From Streptomyces longhuiensis (GTDB lineage: Bacteria > Actinomycetota > Actinomycetes > Streptomycetales > Streptomycetaceae): DNA of 64,000 nucleotides. The position numbers and the translations under genes are program-made. Location of the stretch: contig NZ_CP085173.1 in assembly GCF_020616555.1 (NCBI RefSeq), positions 8,572,001 through 8,636,000 of the forward strand, written 5' to 3'. The notes beneath the pieces are model-generated. The model searched no databases. It was given only the letters and a program-made list of their open reading frames with translations, and was not told where the DNA came from. This document shows positions 16,010-24,145 of the stretch, in pieces; position 1 is the stretch's first letter; every line of letters begins with the position of its first letter.

Positions 16010-17494
16010 TCAGCCGGACGCCGCGGGGACCGCATCGGAGGACGCCGACGACGCGCTCTCCGGTGTCCCTTCCGCGAGGTGGTCGACGGTGCCGTCCGGG
16101 TCGGTGAGGCGGTTCAGGCGTCCCGGTACGTCGAAGCCGACCAGCAGGACCACGATCACCGTCCCCGCGAAGGTCAGCACGGCCAGGGCGCGCCCCAGGT
16201 CCATGCCCGCGGCGAGATGCGCGCCGAGGACCGGCGCGACGGCCCCGCCGAGCGCACCCACGTTGTAGGTGAACCCCAGCGCGGCGGCGCGGTTCTCGGT
16301 GGGGAAGTGGCCGCCGATGTACCGGGGCAGCAGCCCCGAGATGCCGAAGCTCGTCGCCTGGAGCACGAAGAGCAGGGCGCCGAGCAGGAGAAGGTTGTCG
16401 CGCACCGCGAACACCGGGAAGACGAAGACCAGCGAGGCGAGCAGCGTCAGCGCGTACGCCTTCTTCGTGCCCATCCAGTCCCCGGCGAAGCCCGCGAGCC
16501 AGCAGCCCGCCATCGTGCCGAAGCCCGCGAAGTACAGCGCGTCGGTGACCTGTTCCGGCGAGTAGCCCAGCTCGGTCTTGAGGTACGTCGGCAGCAGTGC
16601 CTGGATCGGCCACGAATAGAGGAACGCGGAGAAGATCGTCACGATCATCGACACGTAGAGCAGCCAGCTCCTGCGCCCGCCCAGCTGCACGGCGAACGCG
16701 ATGAGCGCGGCCGCGGCCACGACGGACAGCACGGGCACGAGCCCGTCGCCGGCGGGCGTGAAGACGGCGAACAGCGAGACGGTGGCGGCCACGGCGAGGA
16801 CGACGTTCACCGTCGCCCTGGCGGGGGTCGCGAACAGCGGACGGAACGGGTTCGGCCGCTCCTTCTCGGCCTGCTTGCCGACCGACTCGTTCCAGTCCGC
16901 CGCCTCCGGCAGCGCCCGACGCATCCACAGGGCGACGGCGATCGGGAGGAGGCCCACGTAGAACATCCAGCGCCAGCCCAGCGTGGGAACGACCCAGTTG
17001 TAGACCTGCGCGGCGAGCACCGAGCCCATCGAGAAGCCCGAGATCAGGAAGCCGCTGGCCCGGTTGCGCACGCGTGTGGGCCAGCTCTCCATGACGTACG
17101 TGGCGCTGGCGCTGTACTCGCCGGCCATGCCCATCCCGATCGCGAGACGCGCCACGAACAGGCTCGTGTAGTCCCAGGCGAAGCCGCACGCGAAGGTGCC
17201 CAGGGAGTACAGCAGGATGCTGAGGACCATCGAGAGCTTGCGGCCGTACCGGTCGCCGAGCGCGCCCAGGACCGCCCCGCCGAGCCAGCGTGTGATGAAC
17301 GCGCCGGAGATCAGACTCGCGGCCTGCACGGTGCTCAGGCCGAAGTCCGCGCTGATCTCGGTCAGCACGAGGGTGATCAGGACGAAGTCGAACCCGTCGA
17401 GGACGTAGCCGATCCAGGCGGCGAAGAACGCCTTCCACTGGGTGCGGCTCACCTCGCGGTACCAGGGGAGCGGTGGCTTGGCTGTGGTGTGCAC
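16010..17494 (-). CDS. nanT: MFS sialic acid transporter
   Basis: A 494-residue major facilitator of the sialate:H+ symporter type, with about 12-14 membrane segments, motif A as GDRYGRK after helix 2, and the D-x-F-D pattern GYVLDGFDFVLITL in helix 1 that marks this subfamily. NanT imports N-acetylneuraminate. Family and context agree: it is the last gene of nanA-nanK-nanE-nanT, 88 bp after nanE. The GTG at 17494 has GGAG 6 nt upstream. It ends 19 bp from the convergent ECF41 sigma factor gene. Confidence 0.88.
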   Translation of the reverse strand: MHTTAKPPLPWYREVSRTQWKAFFAAWIGYVLDGFDFVLITLVLTEISADFGLSTVQAASLISGAFITRWLGGAVLGALGDRYGRKLSMVLSILLYSLGTFACGFAWDYTSLFVARLAIGMGMAGEYSASATYVMESWPTRVRNRASGFLISGFSMGSVLAAQVYNWVVPTLGWRWMFYVGLLPIAVALWMRRALPEAADWNESVGKQAEKERPNPFRPLFATPARATVNVVLAVAATVSLFAVFTPAGDGLVPVLSVVAAAALIAFAVQLGGRRSWLLYVSMIVTIFSAFLYSWPIQALLPTYLKTELGYSPEQVTDALYFAGFGTMAGCWLAGFAGDWMGTKKAYALTLLASLVFVFPVFAVRDNLLLLGALLFVLQATSFGISGLLPRYIGGHFPTENRAAALGFTYNVGALGGAVAPVLGAHLAAGMDLGRALAVLTFAGTVIVVLLVGFDVPGRLNRLTDPDGTVDHLAEGTPESASSASSDAVPAASG

Positions 17495-17582
17495 GATTAC
17501 TCCAGGATGCCGGAAGGACTCGCCGTCGAGTCCCGTCTGCGGTGTGGGGTGCGGTACGACCTGAGTGGGGGGTGAGCGGGAA

Positions 17583-18275
17583 CTACTTGTGGGGGAGCGC
17601 GGTCACGAAACGTGAGGTCAGCGCGGTGGGTGCGGTGATCGCGGTGCCGACGACGACGCTGTGCGCACCCCGCGCGAGCGCCAGCGTGGCCTCTTCGGGG
17701 GTGCTGATACGGCCTTCGGCGACGACCGGGACGGCCAGCGCGGCGGAGAGCGCGGCCACCAGATCGAGGTCGGGGCCGTCCTGGCGCGGGGAGCCGGGAA
17801 CGTAGCCGGACAGCGTCGTCGACACGAGGTCCGCGCCGGCGGCGGCCGCGGCGACGCCCTCGTCGAGGGTCGCCACATCGGCCATCACCAGGGCCCCGGC
17901 GGTGTGCACCGCCGCCACGATGTCGGCGAACGTGCCGCCGTCGGGCCGGGGGCGCGCCGTGGCGTCGGCGGCGACGACGTCGGCGCCCGCCTCGGCGACG
18001 GCCAGCGCGTGCCGGACGGTCGGCGTGATGTAGACGCCGGTGTCCCCGTCCTTCCACAGTCCGATGAGCGGGAGGTCGACGGCGGCGGAGATCGCGGCCA
18101 CGACCTCGGGTTCGTTCGCCCGGATCCCGGCTGCCCCGCCGGCCGCGGCGGCCCGGGCCAGCCGTACGAGGGTGCCGGTGTCGCGCATGGGATCTCCGGG
18201 CGGCGCCTGACAGGAGACGATCAGCCTGCCGCGGAGCAGGCCGGCGACGGGGGACGTGGGCGCGGGGTCGTTCAT
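17583..18275 (-). CDS. nanE: N-acetylmannosamine-6-phosphate 2-epimerase
   Basis: A 230-residue TIM-barrel NanE, which converts ManNAc-6-P to GlcNAc-6-P. Typical stretches are LIVSCQAPPGDPM at the N-terminus, GLWKDGDTGVYITPT around the catalytic lysine, and VVAEGRISTPEEA with the catalytic glutamate and phosphate-binding end. The ATG at 18275 gives the normal family length. It lies 23 bp after nanK in the same operon. Product GlcNAc-6-P would enter the amino-sugar pathway through NagA/NagB encoded elsewhere, and connects sialate use to the DasR-controlled GlcNAc economy. Confidence 0.93.
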   Translation of the reverse strand: MNDPAPTSPVAGLLRGRLIVSCQAPPGDPMRDTGTLVRLARAAAAGGAAGIRANEPEVVAAISAAVDLPLIGLWKDGDTGVYITPTVRHALAVAEAGADVVAADATARPRPDGGTFADIVAAVHTAGALVMADVATLDEGVAAAAAGADLVSTTLSGYVPGSPRQDGPDLDLVAALSAALAVPVVAEGRISTPEEATLALARGAHSVVVGTAITAPTALTSRFVTALPHK

Positions 18276-18298
18276 CGAGGGCTCCAGGGAGGGGAGGT

Positions 18299-19228
18299 TC
18301 AGGACGGGGGCGGCGCGTGCAGCGGGACTTGGGTGGGCAGGCGCGCGGCGCCGATGACGGCGGCGTCGGCCCCGAAGAGGGGCCTTGAGGGCCGTAGCCG
18401 GGCCAGGGGAGGCATGAGCTCGGCGGCGAACGCCTCGGTCAGCGCGTCCCAGTAGAGCGACCCGATGTGCGGCACTCCGCCGCCGACGACGACCCGGTCG
18501 GGCCCGAGCGTGTTGGCGAGACCGCCCAGGACCCGGCCCGCGGCGACCGCGCCGGTCACGATGGCGCGCACGGCCGGCTCCTCCCCCGACGCGGCCCGCT
18601 CGGCGACGGTCTCCAGACGGTCCACGGGCCGGCCCGTGAGCCGCCCGTACAGCGCGGCGATCCCCGGTCCCGAGGCGACGGCCTCCAGATGCCCCGTGCC
18701 GCCGCAGGTGCAGGGCAGCCCCGCCGCTTCGGGACTCGGCACATGGCCGAGATGACCGGCGATGCCGGCGGTTCCGGGCACCATGCGCCCGCCCACGGCC
18801 ACCGCGCCTCCGACACCCGTGCCGATCGCCGCGTAGACGAGGGACGCCCCCGCGCCGGCGGCGGCCAGTTCGGGGGCCGCCGCCGCGCGTACGTCGTTGT
18901 CGCACGCGACCGGGAGGCCCGTACGGGCCGCGAGACCGGCGGCCAGTGCCGTCCCTGCCCAGCCGCGGATCGAGTCCGTGGCGCTGGTGACGGTGCCCGT
19001 CACCGGGTCGATCACCCCGGCCGCGGCGACCCCGAGGACACCGGGGCCGCTGCCGCCGTCGACCGAACGGGCCGCGGCGGCGAGCGCGTCGAGCACGGCG
19101 TCGGGCCCCTCGGAGGCGGGCGTGGCCCGCGTGTGCCGGGCGAGGACCGTGCCGTCCGGGGCGACGAGCGCGGCGGCGATCTTCGTGCCTCCGAGGTCGA
19201 GGCCGATCGCCGGACCCGTGACCGTCAT
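18299..19228 (-). CDS. nanK: N-acetylmannosamine kinase, ROK family
   Basis: A 309-residue ROK sugar kinase. The ATP-binding DLGGTK is at residues 11-16, the catalytic DND at 110-112, and the ROK zinc motif at 173-182 reads CTCGGTGHLE. The usual CxCGxxGCxE has Cys where this protein has His180, a conservative zinc-ligand swap seen in some actinobacterial ROK proteins. It would phosphorylate ManNAc released by NanA. The gene overlaps the nanA stop by 4 bp, so the two are translationally coupled, and is followed 23 bp later by nanE. Confidence 0.92.
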   Translation of the reverse strand: MTVTGPAIGLDLGGTKIAAALVAPDGTVLARHTRATPASEGPDAVLDALAAAARSVDGGSGPGVLGVAAAGVIDPVTGTVTSATDSIRGWAGTALAAGLAARTGLPVACDNDVRAAAAPELAAAGAGASLVYAAIGTGVGGAVAVGGRMVPGTAGIAGHLGHVPSPEAAGLPCTCGGTGHLEAVASGPGIAALYGRLTGRPVDRLETVAERAASGEEPAVRAIVTGAVAAGRVLGGLANTLGPDRVVVGGGVPHIGSLYWDALTEAFAAELMPPLARLRPSRPLFGADAAVIGAARLPTQVPLHAPPPS

Positions 19229-20184
19229 CGGACCGGCGCGAGCCCGGCGGCCCGCAGGTGCCGCGCGACCTCGGCGACGGACTCCTCACCGAGCTGGATC
19301 TGCGGGAACGCCGTGTCGCCGCACTCGACGACCCCGAGGAGGCGCAGCGCCGCCTTGAACGAGCCGAGCGCGGACGAGCTGCGCCCCATGTCGGCCTCGG
19401 GGCCCACGTCGACCATGCCGAACAGCGCCACGAGACGCTCCTGCTCCTTGGCGGCGAGCGCCCAGTCACCGGCCAGCGCGGCGTCGTAGAGGCGCACGTA
19501 TCCGGCGGGGTCGACGTTGCCGATGCCGGGTACGACGCCGTCCGCGCCCGCCAACAGGGCGCAGTCCACGGTGAGTTCGGATCCGGTCAGGACGGAGAAG
19601 TGCGGGGCGGGCCCGTCCGTGCGGCCGTCGCGGCCGCCGAGCTCGACGAGCACACGGCGCAGGCCGCCCTCGTCGCCGCTGCTGTCCTTGAGACCGGCGA
19701 GCGTGCCGTCCTCGGCGAGCTCCCGCACCAGCGACGCCGGGAGCTTGCTGTGGACGGCGACCGGGATGTCGTACGCGAACAGCGGCAGGTCCACACTCGC
19801 GCGCAGGGTGCGGAAGTGGCCCGCGATCTCCTTGGGATGGGTGCGGGTGTAGAAGGGCGCGGTGGCGACCAAGGCGTCGGCGCCGAGATCGGCGGCCACG
19901 CGCGCGTGGGCGACGACACGCGCGGTCGTCGTGTCGATGACACCGGCGAGCACGGGGACCCGGCCGGCCGCCGCCTCCACGACGGTCCGCAGGGTGACGG
20001 CACGCTGCTCGTCGGTCAGGTACGCGACCTCGCTGGTCGAGCCGAGGGCGAACAGTCCGTGCACGCCGCCCGCGACGAGGTGCTCGACGAGACGGGCGAG
20101 GGACGCGGTGTCCACCTCACCCGTCGCGTCGAGGGGGGTGCAGACGGGCGGGACGACCCCGCGCAGGGGTGCGGTCAGGGGCAT
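19225..20184 (-). CDS. nanA: N-acetylneuraminate lyase, DapA/NAL family
   Basis: A 319-residue class I aldolase of the DHDPS/NAL superfamily. The carboxylate-binding GSTSE is at 48-52, the catalytic tyrosine is Tyr138 in FAYDIP, and the Schiff-base lysine is Lys166 in LAGLKDSSGD. Substrate cannot be set from these motifs alone, but the flanking ROK kinase, NanE, NanT and sialidase make sialate cleavage to ManNAc and pyruvate by far the best reading. It is the first gene of the operon; GGAG precedes the ATG at 20184 and operator-like repeats lie at 20229-20250. Confidence 0.9.
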   Translation of the reverse strand: MPLTAPLRGVVPPVCTPLDATGEVDTASLARLVEHLVAGGVHGLFALGSTSEVAYLTDEQRAVTLRTVVEAAAGRVPVLAGVIDTTTARVVAHARVAADLGADALVATAPFYTRTHPKEIAGHFRTLRASVDLPLFAYDIPVAVHSKLPASLVRELAEDGTLAGLKDSSGDEGGLRRVLVELGGRDGRTDGPAPHFSVLTGSELTVDCALLAGADGVVPGIGNVDPAGYVRLYDAALAGDWALAAKEQERLVALFGMVDVGPEADMGRSSSALGSFKAALRLLGVVECGDTAFPQIQLGEESVAEVARHLRAAGLAPVR

Positions 20185-20228
20185 GGCGGCGCTCCGGGTT
20201 CTCTTCGGTTCAGAGGGGGTAGGGCGTC

Positions 20229-20250
20229 AGACATAAGACGTCCTACGTCC
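20229..20250. promoter_or_regulatory. NanR-type operator copies before nanA
   Basis: AGACATAAGACGTCC (20229-20243) matches the palindrome GGACATCAGATGTCC at 12 of 15 positions, and the overlapping AGACGTCCTACGTCC (20236-20250) at 10 of 15. They sit 45-66 bp before the nanA start, a suitable place for repression of the nan operon by the GntR regulator encoded at 21610. Confidence 0.6.
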
Positions 20251-20315
20251 TGGCGTCACCTTAAGTCGCACCCTGCGGGGGCGGTCAAGGGGTGGAGGTC
20301 ACATTCCCGCGACGG

Positions 20316-21482
20316 TCACTGTCGGCGCCCGCATCCGCCGCCCAGCCACTTCAGGTCGAACGAGGCGTACGTCATGTACTGGTAGTCGCCGCGCTCGTAC
20401 AGCAGGCCCACGCGCCCGTCCGGCAGCCGGGTCAGGGTGGAGTAGGCGGCCGCCCCGGGGTCGACGACCTTCTTCACGGGCCACGTCCTGCCGCTGTCGC
20501 AGGACATCTTGACGGTGAGGTTGCGACGGGCCCCGGTGTCCTCGGTGTTGCTGAACAGGAGCCACTTCGAGCGGGGGTCGCCCGGCGGCGCGTCGGGGGC
20601 GTACCGGATGACCGACGCGTTGTTCGCCGGGTCCGGCAGTTGCGGGTCGGGCGTGAACGGCGTGTAGGTTGCGCCACCGTCCGTGGAGTACGCGACGGTC
20701 CGGTACGGCGCCGAACGGTTGTTGAGCATGACCGTCCCGTCGGACAGCTCCACCGTCTTGTTCTCGTCGCCGCCCGGGCCGACCGGCTCACCCATCTTCC
20801 AGGTCGTGCCGTGGTCGTCGCTGTACGCGCTCGCCGCGTAGTTCGCGCCGTCGATCCTGATCGCGTACTGCTGGAGGAGGCGCCCCTTGTGCGGGCCGTG
20901 CCGCAGCTGGATGCCCTCACCGGACGCGGCGAACAGGCCGCCCCACGCGGGGTTCTTGACCATCGACGTGATGCGGCGGTGGCGCCAGGTCACCCCGTCG
21001 TCGTCCGAGTAGCTGTAGTCGGCGTGCAGGATGTCGGGATCGTCGTCGCTGTTGCCGGTGTGCGATCCGGCGAAGCCCTGGTTCACCGAGGCGGCGTGGA
21101 AGAGGAAGATCCGGCCCGTGGCGCGGTCGGTGAGCAGGCTCGGGTCGCCGAACCCCTGCGGGGCGGCCTCGCTCCGCACGACCCGCTGCGCCCGCCAGGT
21201 GGCGCCGCCGTCCGTGCTGCGCCGTACCACGAGGGCGATATGGCTGGGCAGGTCGGCCATGGTGGGCCGGCCGTCGTAGGCCGCTATGAGCGTGCCCTTC
21301 GTGGACGTGGTCAGGGCCGGTATCCGGTACTGCGGGAATCCGTCTCCCCGGGTGGCGAGGTCCTGGGAGGTCAACTCGCCCCGGCGGTCCGGATGTCGGT
21401 CACCGTGGGCGAGGGCGGGCGTCCCCGATCCCAGGGCGAGAAGTCCGGCGGACACCAGCGCGACGAGCATTCTTCGATGCAT
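20316..21482 (-). CDS. Secreted exo-alpha-sialidase, GH33
   Basis: A 388-residue secreted neuraminidase. The signal peptide spans residues 1-25 (LVALVSAGLLALGSG, cleavage after ALA). The RIP motif with the catalytic-site arginine is at 53-55 (YRIPAL). At least four Asp-box repeats are visible: STDGGATW, SDDDGVTW, SDDHGTTW and STDGGATY, with a degenerate fifth CDSGRTW. No lectin or carbohydrate-binding module follows the beta-propeller, so this is the small form. It releases sialic acid outside the cell for NanT import. The gene is adjacent to its regulator and has two operator copies just upstream. Confidence 0.93.
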   Translation of the reverse strand: MHRRMLVALVSAGLLALGSGTPALAHGDRHPDRRGELTSQDLATRGDGFPQYRIPALTTSTKGTLIAAYDGRPTMADLPSHIALVVRRSTDGGATWRAQRVVRSEAAPQGFGDPSLLTDRATGRIFLFHAASVNQGFAGSHTGNSDDDPDILHADYSYSDDDGVTWRHRRITSMVKNPAWGGLFAASGEGIQLRHGPHKGRLLQQYAIRIDGANYAASAYSDDHGTTWKMGEPVGPGGDENKTVELSDGTVMLNNRSAPYRTVAYSTDGGATYTPFTPDPQLPDPANNASVIRYAPDAPPGDPRSKWLLFSNTEDTGARRNLTVKMSCDSGRTWPVKKVVDPGAAAYSTLTRLPDGRVGLLYERGDYQYMTYASFDLKWLGGGCGRRQ

Positions 21483-21522
21483 GGACGGCTCTCATCTCTG
21501 CGGAGGTTCCTGCGGGCGCAGC

Positions 21523-21571
21523 CGACGTCATATGTCCGTACGAAAAAGAGGACAGCAGACGTCAGATGTCC
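21523..21571. promoter_or_regulatory. Two NanR-type operators before the sialidase gene
   Basis: CGACGTCATATGTCC (21523-21537) and AGACGTCAGATGTCC (21557-21571) match GGACATCAGATGTCC at 12 and 13 of 15 positions. Their centres are 34 bp apart, about three helical turns, and they flank an A-rich stretch 41-89 bp before the sialidase start, consistent with cooperative repression. Confidence 0.7.
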
Positions 21572-21609
21572 TGTTCGTCGACGGACCCTAGGGGCGCCGC
21601 AGAAGGCCG

Positions 21610-22332
21610 TCAAGAGCGCGTGCGGGCCTCGGAGATGCGCCGCCGGACCGGTGCGTAGTGCTCACCGATCGCCTGGACGAACGCCGCCGCGTCGCCCGCG
21701 CGGGCCGCCGTCACGATGCTGTGGTGCGCGGCGACGGTCTCCGCCTGCTCGGTGTGCGTGAAGCCGTCGATCTGCGGGGCCACGATGGAATACACATCCC
21801 AGAACGCCATCGAGAGCTGGCCCATGAGGTCATTGCCGAGCGGCGCGACGAGCAGGGCGTGGAACGCGCGGTCGGCCTCGATGAGCCCCTGGCCGTCACT
21901 GCCGACGCCGGCGTCGCTCATCCGGGTCACCAGGCGTTCCAACGCGTCGAGTTGATCGCCGCTGAGCGACGCGACGATCCGCTCGGCCATGCCGCGCTCG
22001 AACAGCTCGCGCACGTCGACGAGGTCGGCGAGCACCTGCACGTCGTCGTCGGGGCTCAGCAGCCCCCGGAACGTCAGGCTCTCGACAAGGGCGGACAGGC
22101 TCAGGTGTCCCACGTACGTACCGTGGCCGTGCCTGACCTCGACGATGTCGAGCGCGTGCAGGATCTTGACCGCCTCGCGGACGCTGGACCGGCTCGCGCC
22201 GAGCGCCTCGCACAGCTCCGTCTCCGTGGGCAGCGGATCGCCGGGGTGCAGCCGGTTCTCGAGGATGTACCGCTTGATGCCGTCGGCGACTTCCTGCCGG
22301 AGCAGTGGCCGGACCGGCCTGGTACCGGGCAT
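21610..22332 (-). CDS. GntR-family regulator of sialic acid genes, FadR subfamily
   Basis: A 240-residue GntR regulator. The winged helix-turn-helix is at about 18-80 (PLPTETELCEALGASRSSVREAVKIL), followed by an all-helical FCD effector domain with the metal-binding pattern of Asp, His and His residues (EADRAFHALL, VAAHHSIVTAA). Position beside the sialidase and nan operon marks it as the local NanR-like repressor; I infer a sialate or ManNAc-6-P ligand. The ATG at 22332 follows GGGGAG by 8 nt; a GTG at 22359 is possible. A perfect copy of the proposed operator lies 70 bp upstream, suggesting autorepression. Confidence 0.9.
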   Translation of the reverse strand: MPGTRPVRPLLRQEVADGIKRYILENRLHPGDPLPTETELCEALGASRSSVREAVKILHALDIVEVRHGHGTYVGHLSLSALVESLTFRGLLSPDDDVQVLADLVDVRELFERGMAERIVASLSGDQLDALERLVTRMSDAGVGSDGQGLIEADRAFHALLVAPLGNDLMGQLSMAFWDVYSIVAPQIDGFTHTEQAETVAAHHSIVTAARAGDAAAFVQAIGEHYAPVRRRISEARTRS

Positions 22333-22401
22333 GAGCGGTCTCCCCACCTCTGGACGCACCTGGACCCGCAGCCGGGGCCGTTTCTACGCTACCAAGGCAT
22401 C

Positions 22402-22416
22402 GGACATCAGATGTCC
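22402..22416. promoter_or_regulatory. Perfect 15-bp palindrome, NanR autoregulatory operator
   Basis: GGACATC-A-GATGTCC is a perfect palindrome 70 bp before the GntR start. Related imperfect copies occur only before the sialidase gene and nanA in the parts of the window I scanned, defining a compact regulon. Confidence 0.75.
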
Positions 22417-22444
22417 CCGGTCGGACAGAGGGGGAACGCGCCCC

Positions 22445-22903
22445 TCAAGGCGTGAGGCCGCCCTCTTCTCCGAGGAACAGTCCGCCCTCGGGTTCGTGCC
22501 GGCCGCCGCTCTGATGCCAGTAGTCCCGCGTCTCGACGGCGAGCCCGTCACCACGGAACCGTACGAACACACAGCCCGCCAGCGTCGAGACCCCGCCGCC
22601 CTTCTCCGCCACCACCCGGAACTCGGCCACGGCCAGTTTGCCCGGTCCGACCACCGGCGGTCCGAACCGCACGTCGAGCGGGCGCTCGTCCTCGAACGAC
22701 CGGTGCAGATAGTCGGCGAGCGCCGCTCGCCCCCGGTGCGGCTCCCGGAACGGCATCGAGCGGTGCACGCAGTCCTGCGCGTAGAGGGCGAGGAGCGCCG
22801 GGACGTCGTGGTGCGCCCATCCCCGCTCCCAGGTCTCGACGAACCGCCGTGCCGCGTCAGCTGTGTCCATGACGGTGCGAACGCGCTTGCGTGGCGCCGT
22901 CAT
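22445..22903 (-). CDS. SnoaL-like (NTF2-fold) protein
   Basis: A 152-residue SnoaL-2/NTF2-like protein. The fold signature runs from RRFVETWERGWAHHDVPALLALY through HRSMPFREPHRGRAALADYL to the C-terminal strands GDGLAVETRDYWH. Such proteins can be isomerases, hydroxylases or ligand-binding domains; no active-site assignment is possible. The ATG at 22903 overlaps the stop of the SPFH gene by 4 bp, so the two are translationally coupled; an internal ATG at 22870 is an alternative start. Pairing with a membrane SPFH protein is unusual and unexplained. Confidence 0.8.
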   Translation of the reverse strand: MTAPRKRVRTVMDTADAARRFVETWERGWAHHDVPALLALYAQDCVHRSMPFREPHRGRAALADYLHRSFEDERPLDVRFGPPVVGPGKLAVAEFRVVAEKGGGVSTLAGCVFVRFRGDGLAVETRDYWHQSGGRHEPEGGLFLGEEGGLTP

Positions 22904-23724
22904 TCCTCGGGGCTCGCCGGCTTCTCGTGTTCGCCTTCCTCGACGGCGGGCGGTGGGGGAGCGGGCTGCTGGGCCCGTTCGAGGAAGCGCAGGAGCTCCA
23001 CCGGGAAGGGCAGCACGAGGGTCGAGTTCTTCTCGGCGGCGACGGCCACCACGGTCTGCAGGAGCCGGAGTTGGAGCGCCGCGGGCTGTTCGGACATCTG
23101 GGCCGCCGCCTCGGCGAGCTTCTTGGAGGCCTGGAGTTCGGCGTCGGCGTTGATGACGCGGGCGCGCCGCTCGCGGTCGGCCTCGGCCTGCCGGGCCATG
23201 GACCGCTTCATGGTCTCGGGCAGCGACACGTCCTTGATCTCGACGCGGTCGATCTGCACGCCCCAGCCGATGGCCGGGCTGTCGATCATCAGCTCGAGAC
23301 CCTGGTTGAGCTTTTCGCGGTTGGACAGCAGATCGTCGAGGTCGCTCTTGCCGATGATGGACCGCAGTGAGGTCTGAGCCATCTGGGAGACGGCGAACCG
23401 GTAGTCCTCGACCTGCACGATCGCGCTGGCGGCGTCGACGACCTTGAAGTAGATGACGGCGTCGACCCGCACCGTGACGTTGTCGCGGGTGATCCCGTCC
23501 TGCGCGGGCACCGGCATGGTCACTATCTGCATGTTGACCTTGTGCAGCCGGTCGATGCCGGGGACGACGGTGGTGAAGCCCGGCCCGCGGACGGCGCCGT
23601 GCAGCCGGCCCAGCCGGAAGACCACGCCCCGCTCGTACTGCTTGACGACACGGGCCGCCGCGGCGGCGTAGACAGCGCAGACCGAAGCGGTCGCGGCCGC
23701 GACCGTGAGCAGTTCCGCCAGCAT
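22900..23724 (-). CDS. SPFH/band 7 protein, slipin-type
   Basis: A 274-residue slipin/stomatin-like protein. An N-terminal membrane segment (residues 3-26) is followed by VVKQYERGVVFRLGRL, the band 7 domain (about 30-185, including PAQDGITRDNVTVRVDAVIYF) and a charged coiled-coil region with QAEADRERRARVINADAELQAS. These proteins oligomerise at the membrane and organise microdomains or protease complexes; the NfeD partner usually encoded beside paraslipins is missing here. The C-terminus is proline-rich. It is first in a two-gene operon with a SnoaL-like protein. Confidence 0.9.
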   Translation of the reverse strand: MLAELLTVAAATASVCAVYAAAAARVVKQYERGVVFRLGRLHGAVRGPGFTTVVPGIDRLHKVNMQIVTMPVPAQDGITRDNVTVRVDAVIYFKVVDAASAIVQVEDYRFAVSQMAQTSLRSIIGKSDLDDLLSNREKLNQGLELMIDSPAIGWGVQIDRVEIKDVSLPETMKRSMARQAEADRERRARVINADAELQASKKLAEAAAQMSEQPAALQLRLLQTVVAVAAEKNSTLVLPFPVELLRFLERAQQPAPPPPAVEEGEHEKPASPEE

Positions 23725-24145
23725 GGCGACCCCCTGTCTTTCGAGTCGTCCAGCTCGATGTGCGGAGGCCGGCTCGGGGTACGGGAGCCGGCGTGGTGTG
23801 CGTAGGCAGGCTGGTGTGCCTAATCAACGATATGCCCGAAATGTTGGATAAGGCGAGGAGTGGTGGGCGGTCACACGGAGTGACCGATTCCGCCTCGTGG
23901 CGCACAGGGAACGGGGACTCCGGCGACCGGTCGGCAACCCGCCGGCGGTCCCAACTCCCGGCCGGGCCACGGCGACGGCTGGGGTAGTGTTACCGCTCCC
24001 AGCAGCGCTTCGGCCGAGGAGGTGAGCCCCATTACCGCTGTGTCAGGTCGGGTGCTCCCTTCACAGACCCCCGCGGTCCACCGAACGTAGGTGGCCGCGA
24101 GTCGTCGGGAGCCCCATCGGCATCCCGAAAGGTCACGCTTCATAC
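23725..24145. other. 421-bp divergent gap: slipin promoter side and long methyltransferase leader
   Basis: The left half holds an imperfect inverted repeat (GCCTAATCAAC at 23818-23828 with GTTGGATAAGGC at 23843-23854), which may be an operator for the slipin operon. On the right, TAGTGT (23993-23998) is a possible -10 for the methyltransferase, leaving a leader of about 145 nt. That leader contains the strong Shine-Dalgarno AGGAGGTGAG (24018-24027) in front of a short open frame rather than in front of the gene. I see no protein gene of ordinary length here; a 75-codon plus-strand frame has poor coding character. Confidence 0.5.
24034..24093 (+). other. Candidate leader peptide upstream of the PrmC-like gene
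   Basis: A short frame encodes xTAVSGRVLPSQTPAVHRT and ends at a TAG about 55 nt before the methyltransferase start. It is preceded by AGGAGGTGAG at an ideal distance from an ATT codon, or a longer distance from an in-frame GTG (24043). A well-placed ribosome-binding site in a leader suggests translation-dependent control or an AUU start. No attenuator hairpin pair is clear, so this stays tentative. Confidence 0.3.

Noticed and set aside
23760..23987. 75-codon plus-strand frame in the slipin-methyltransferase gap
   Set aside because: Arg/Ser/Gly-rich with no ribosome-binding site and no recognisable feature; better read as intergenic.
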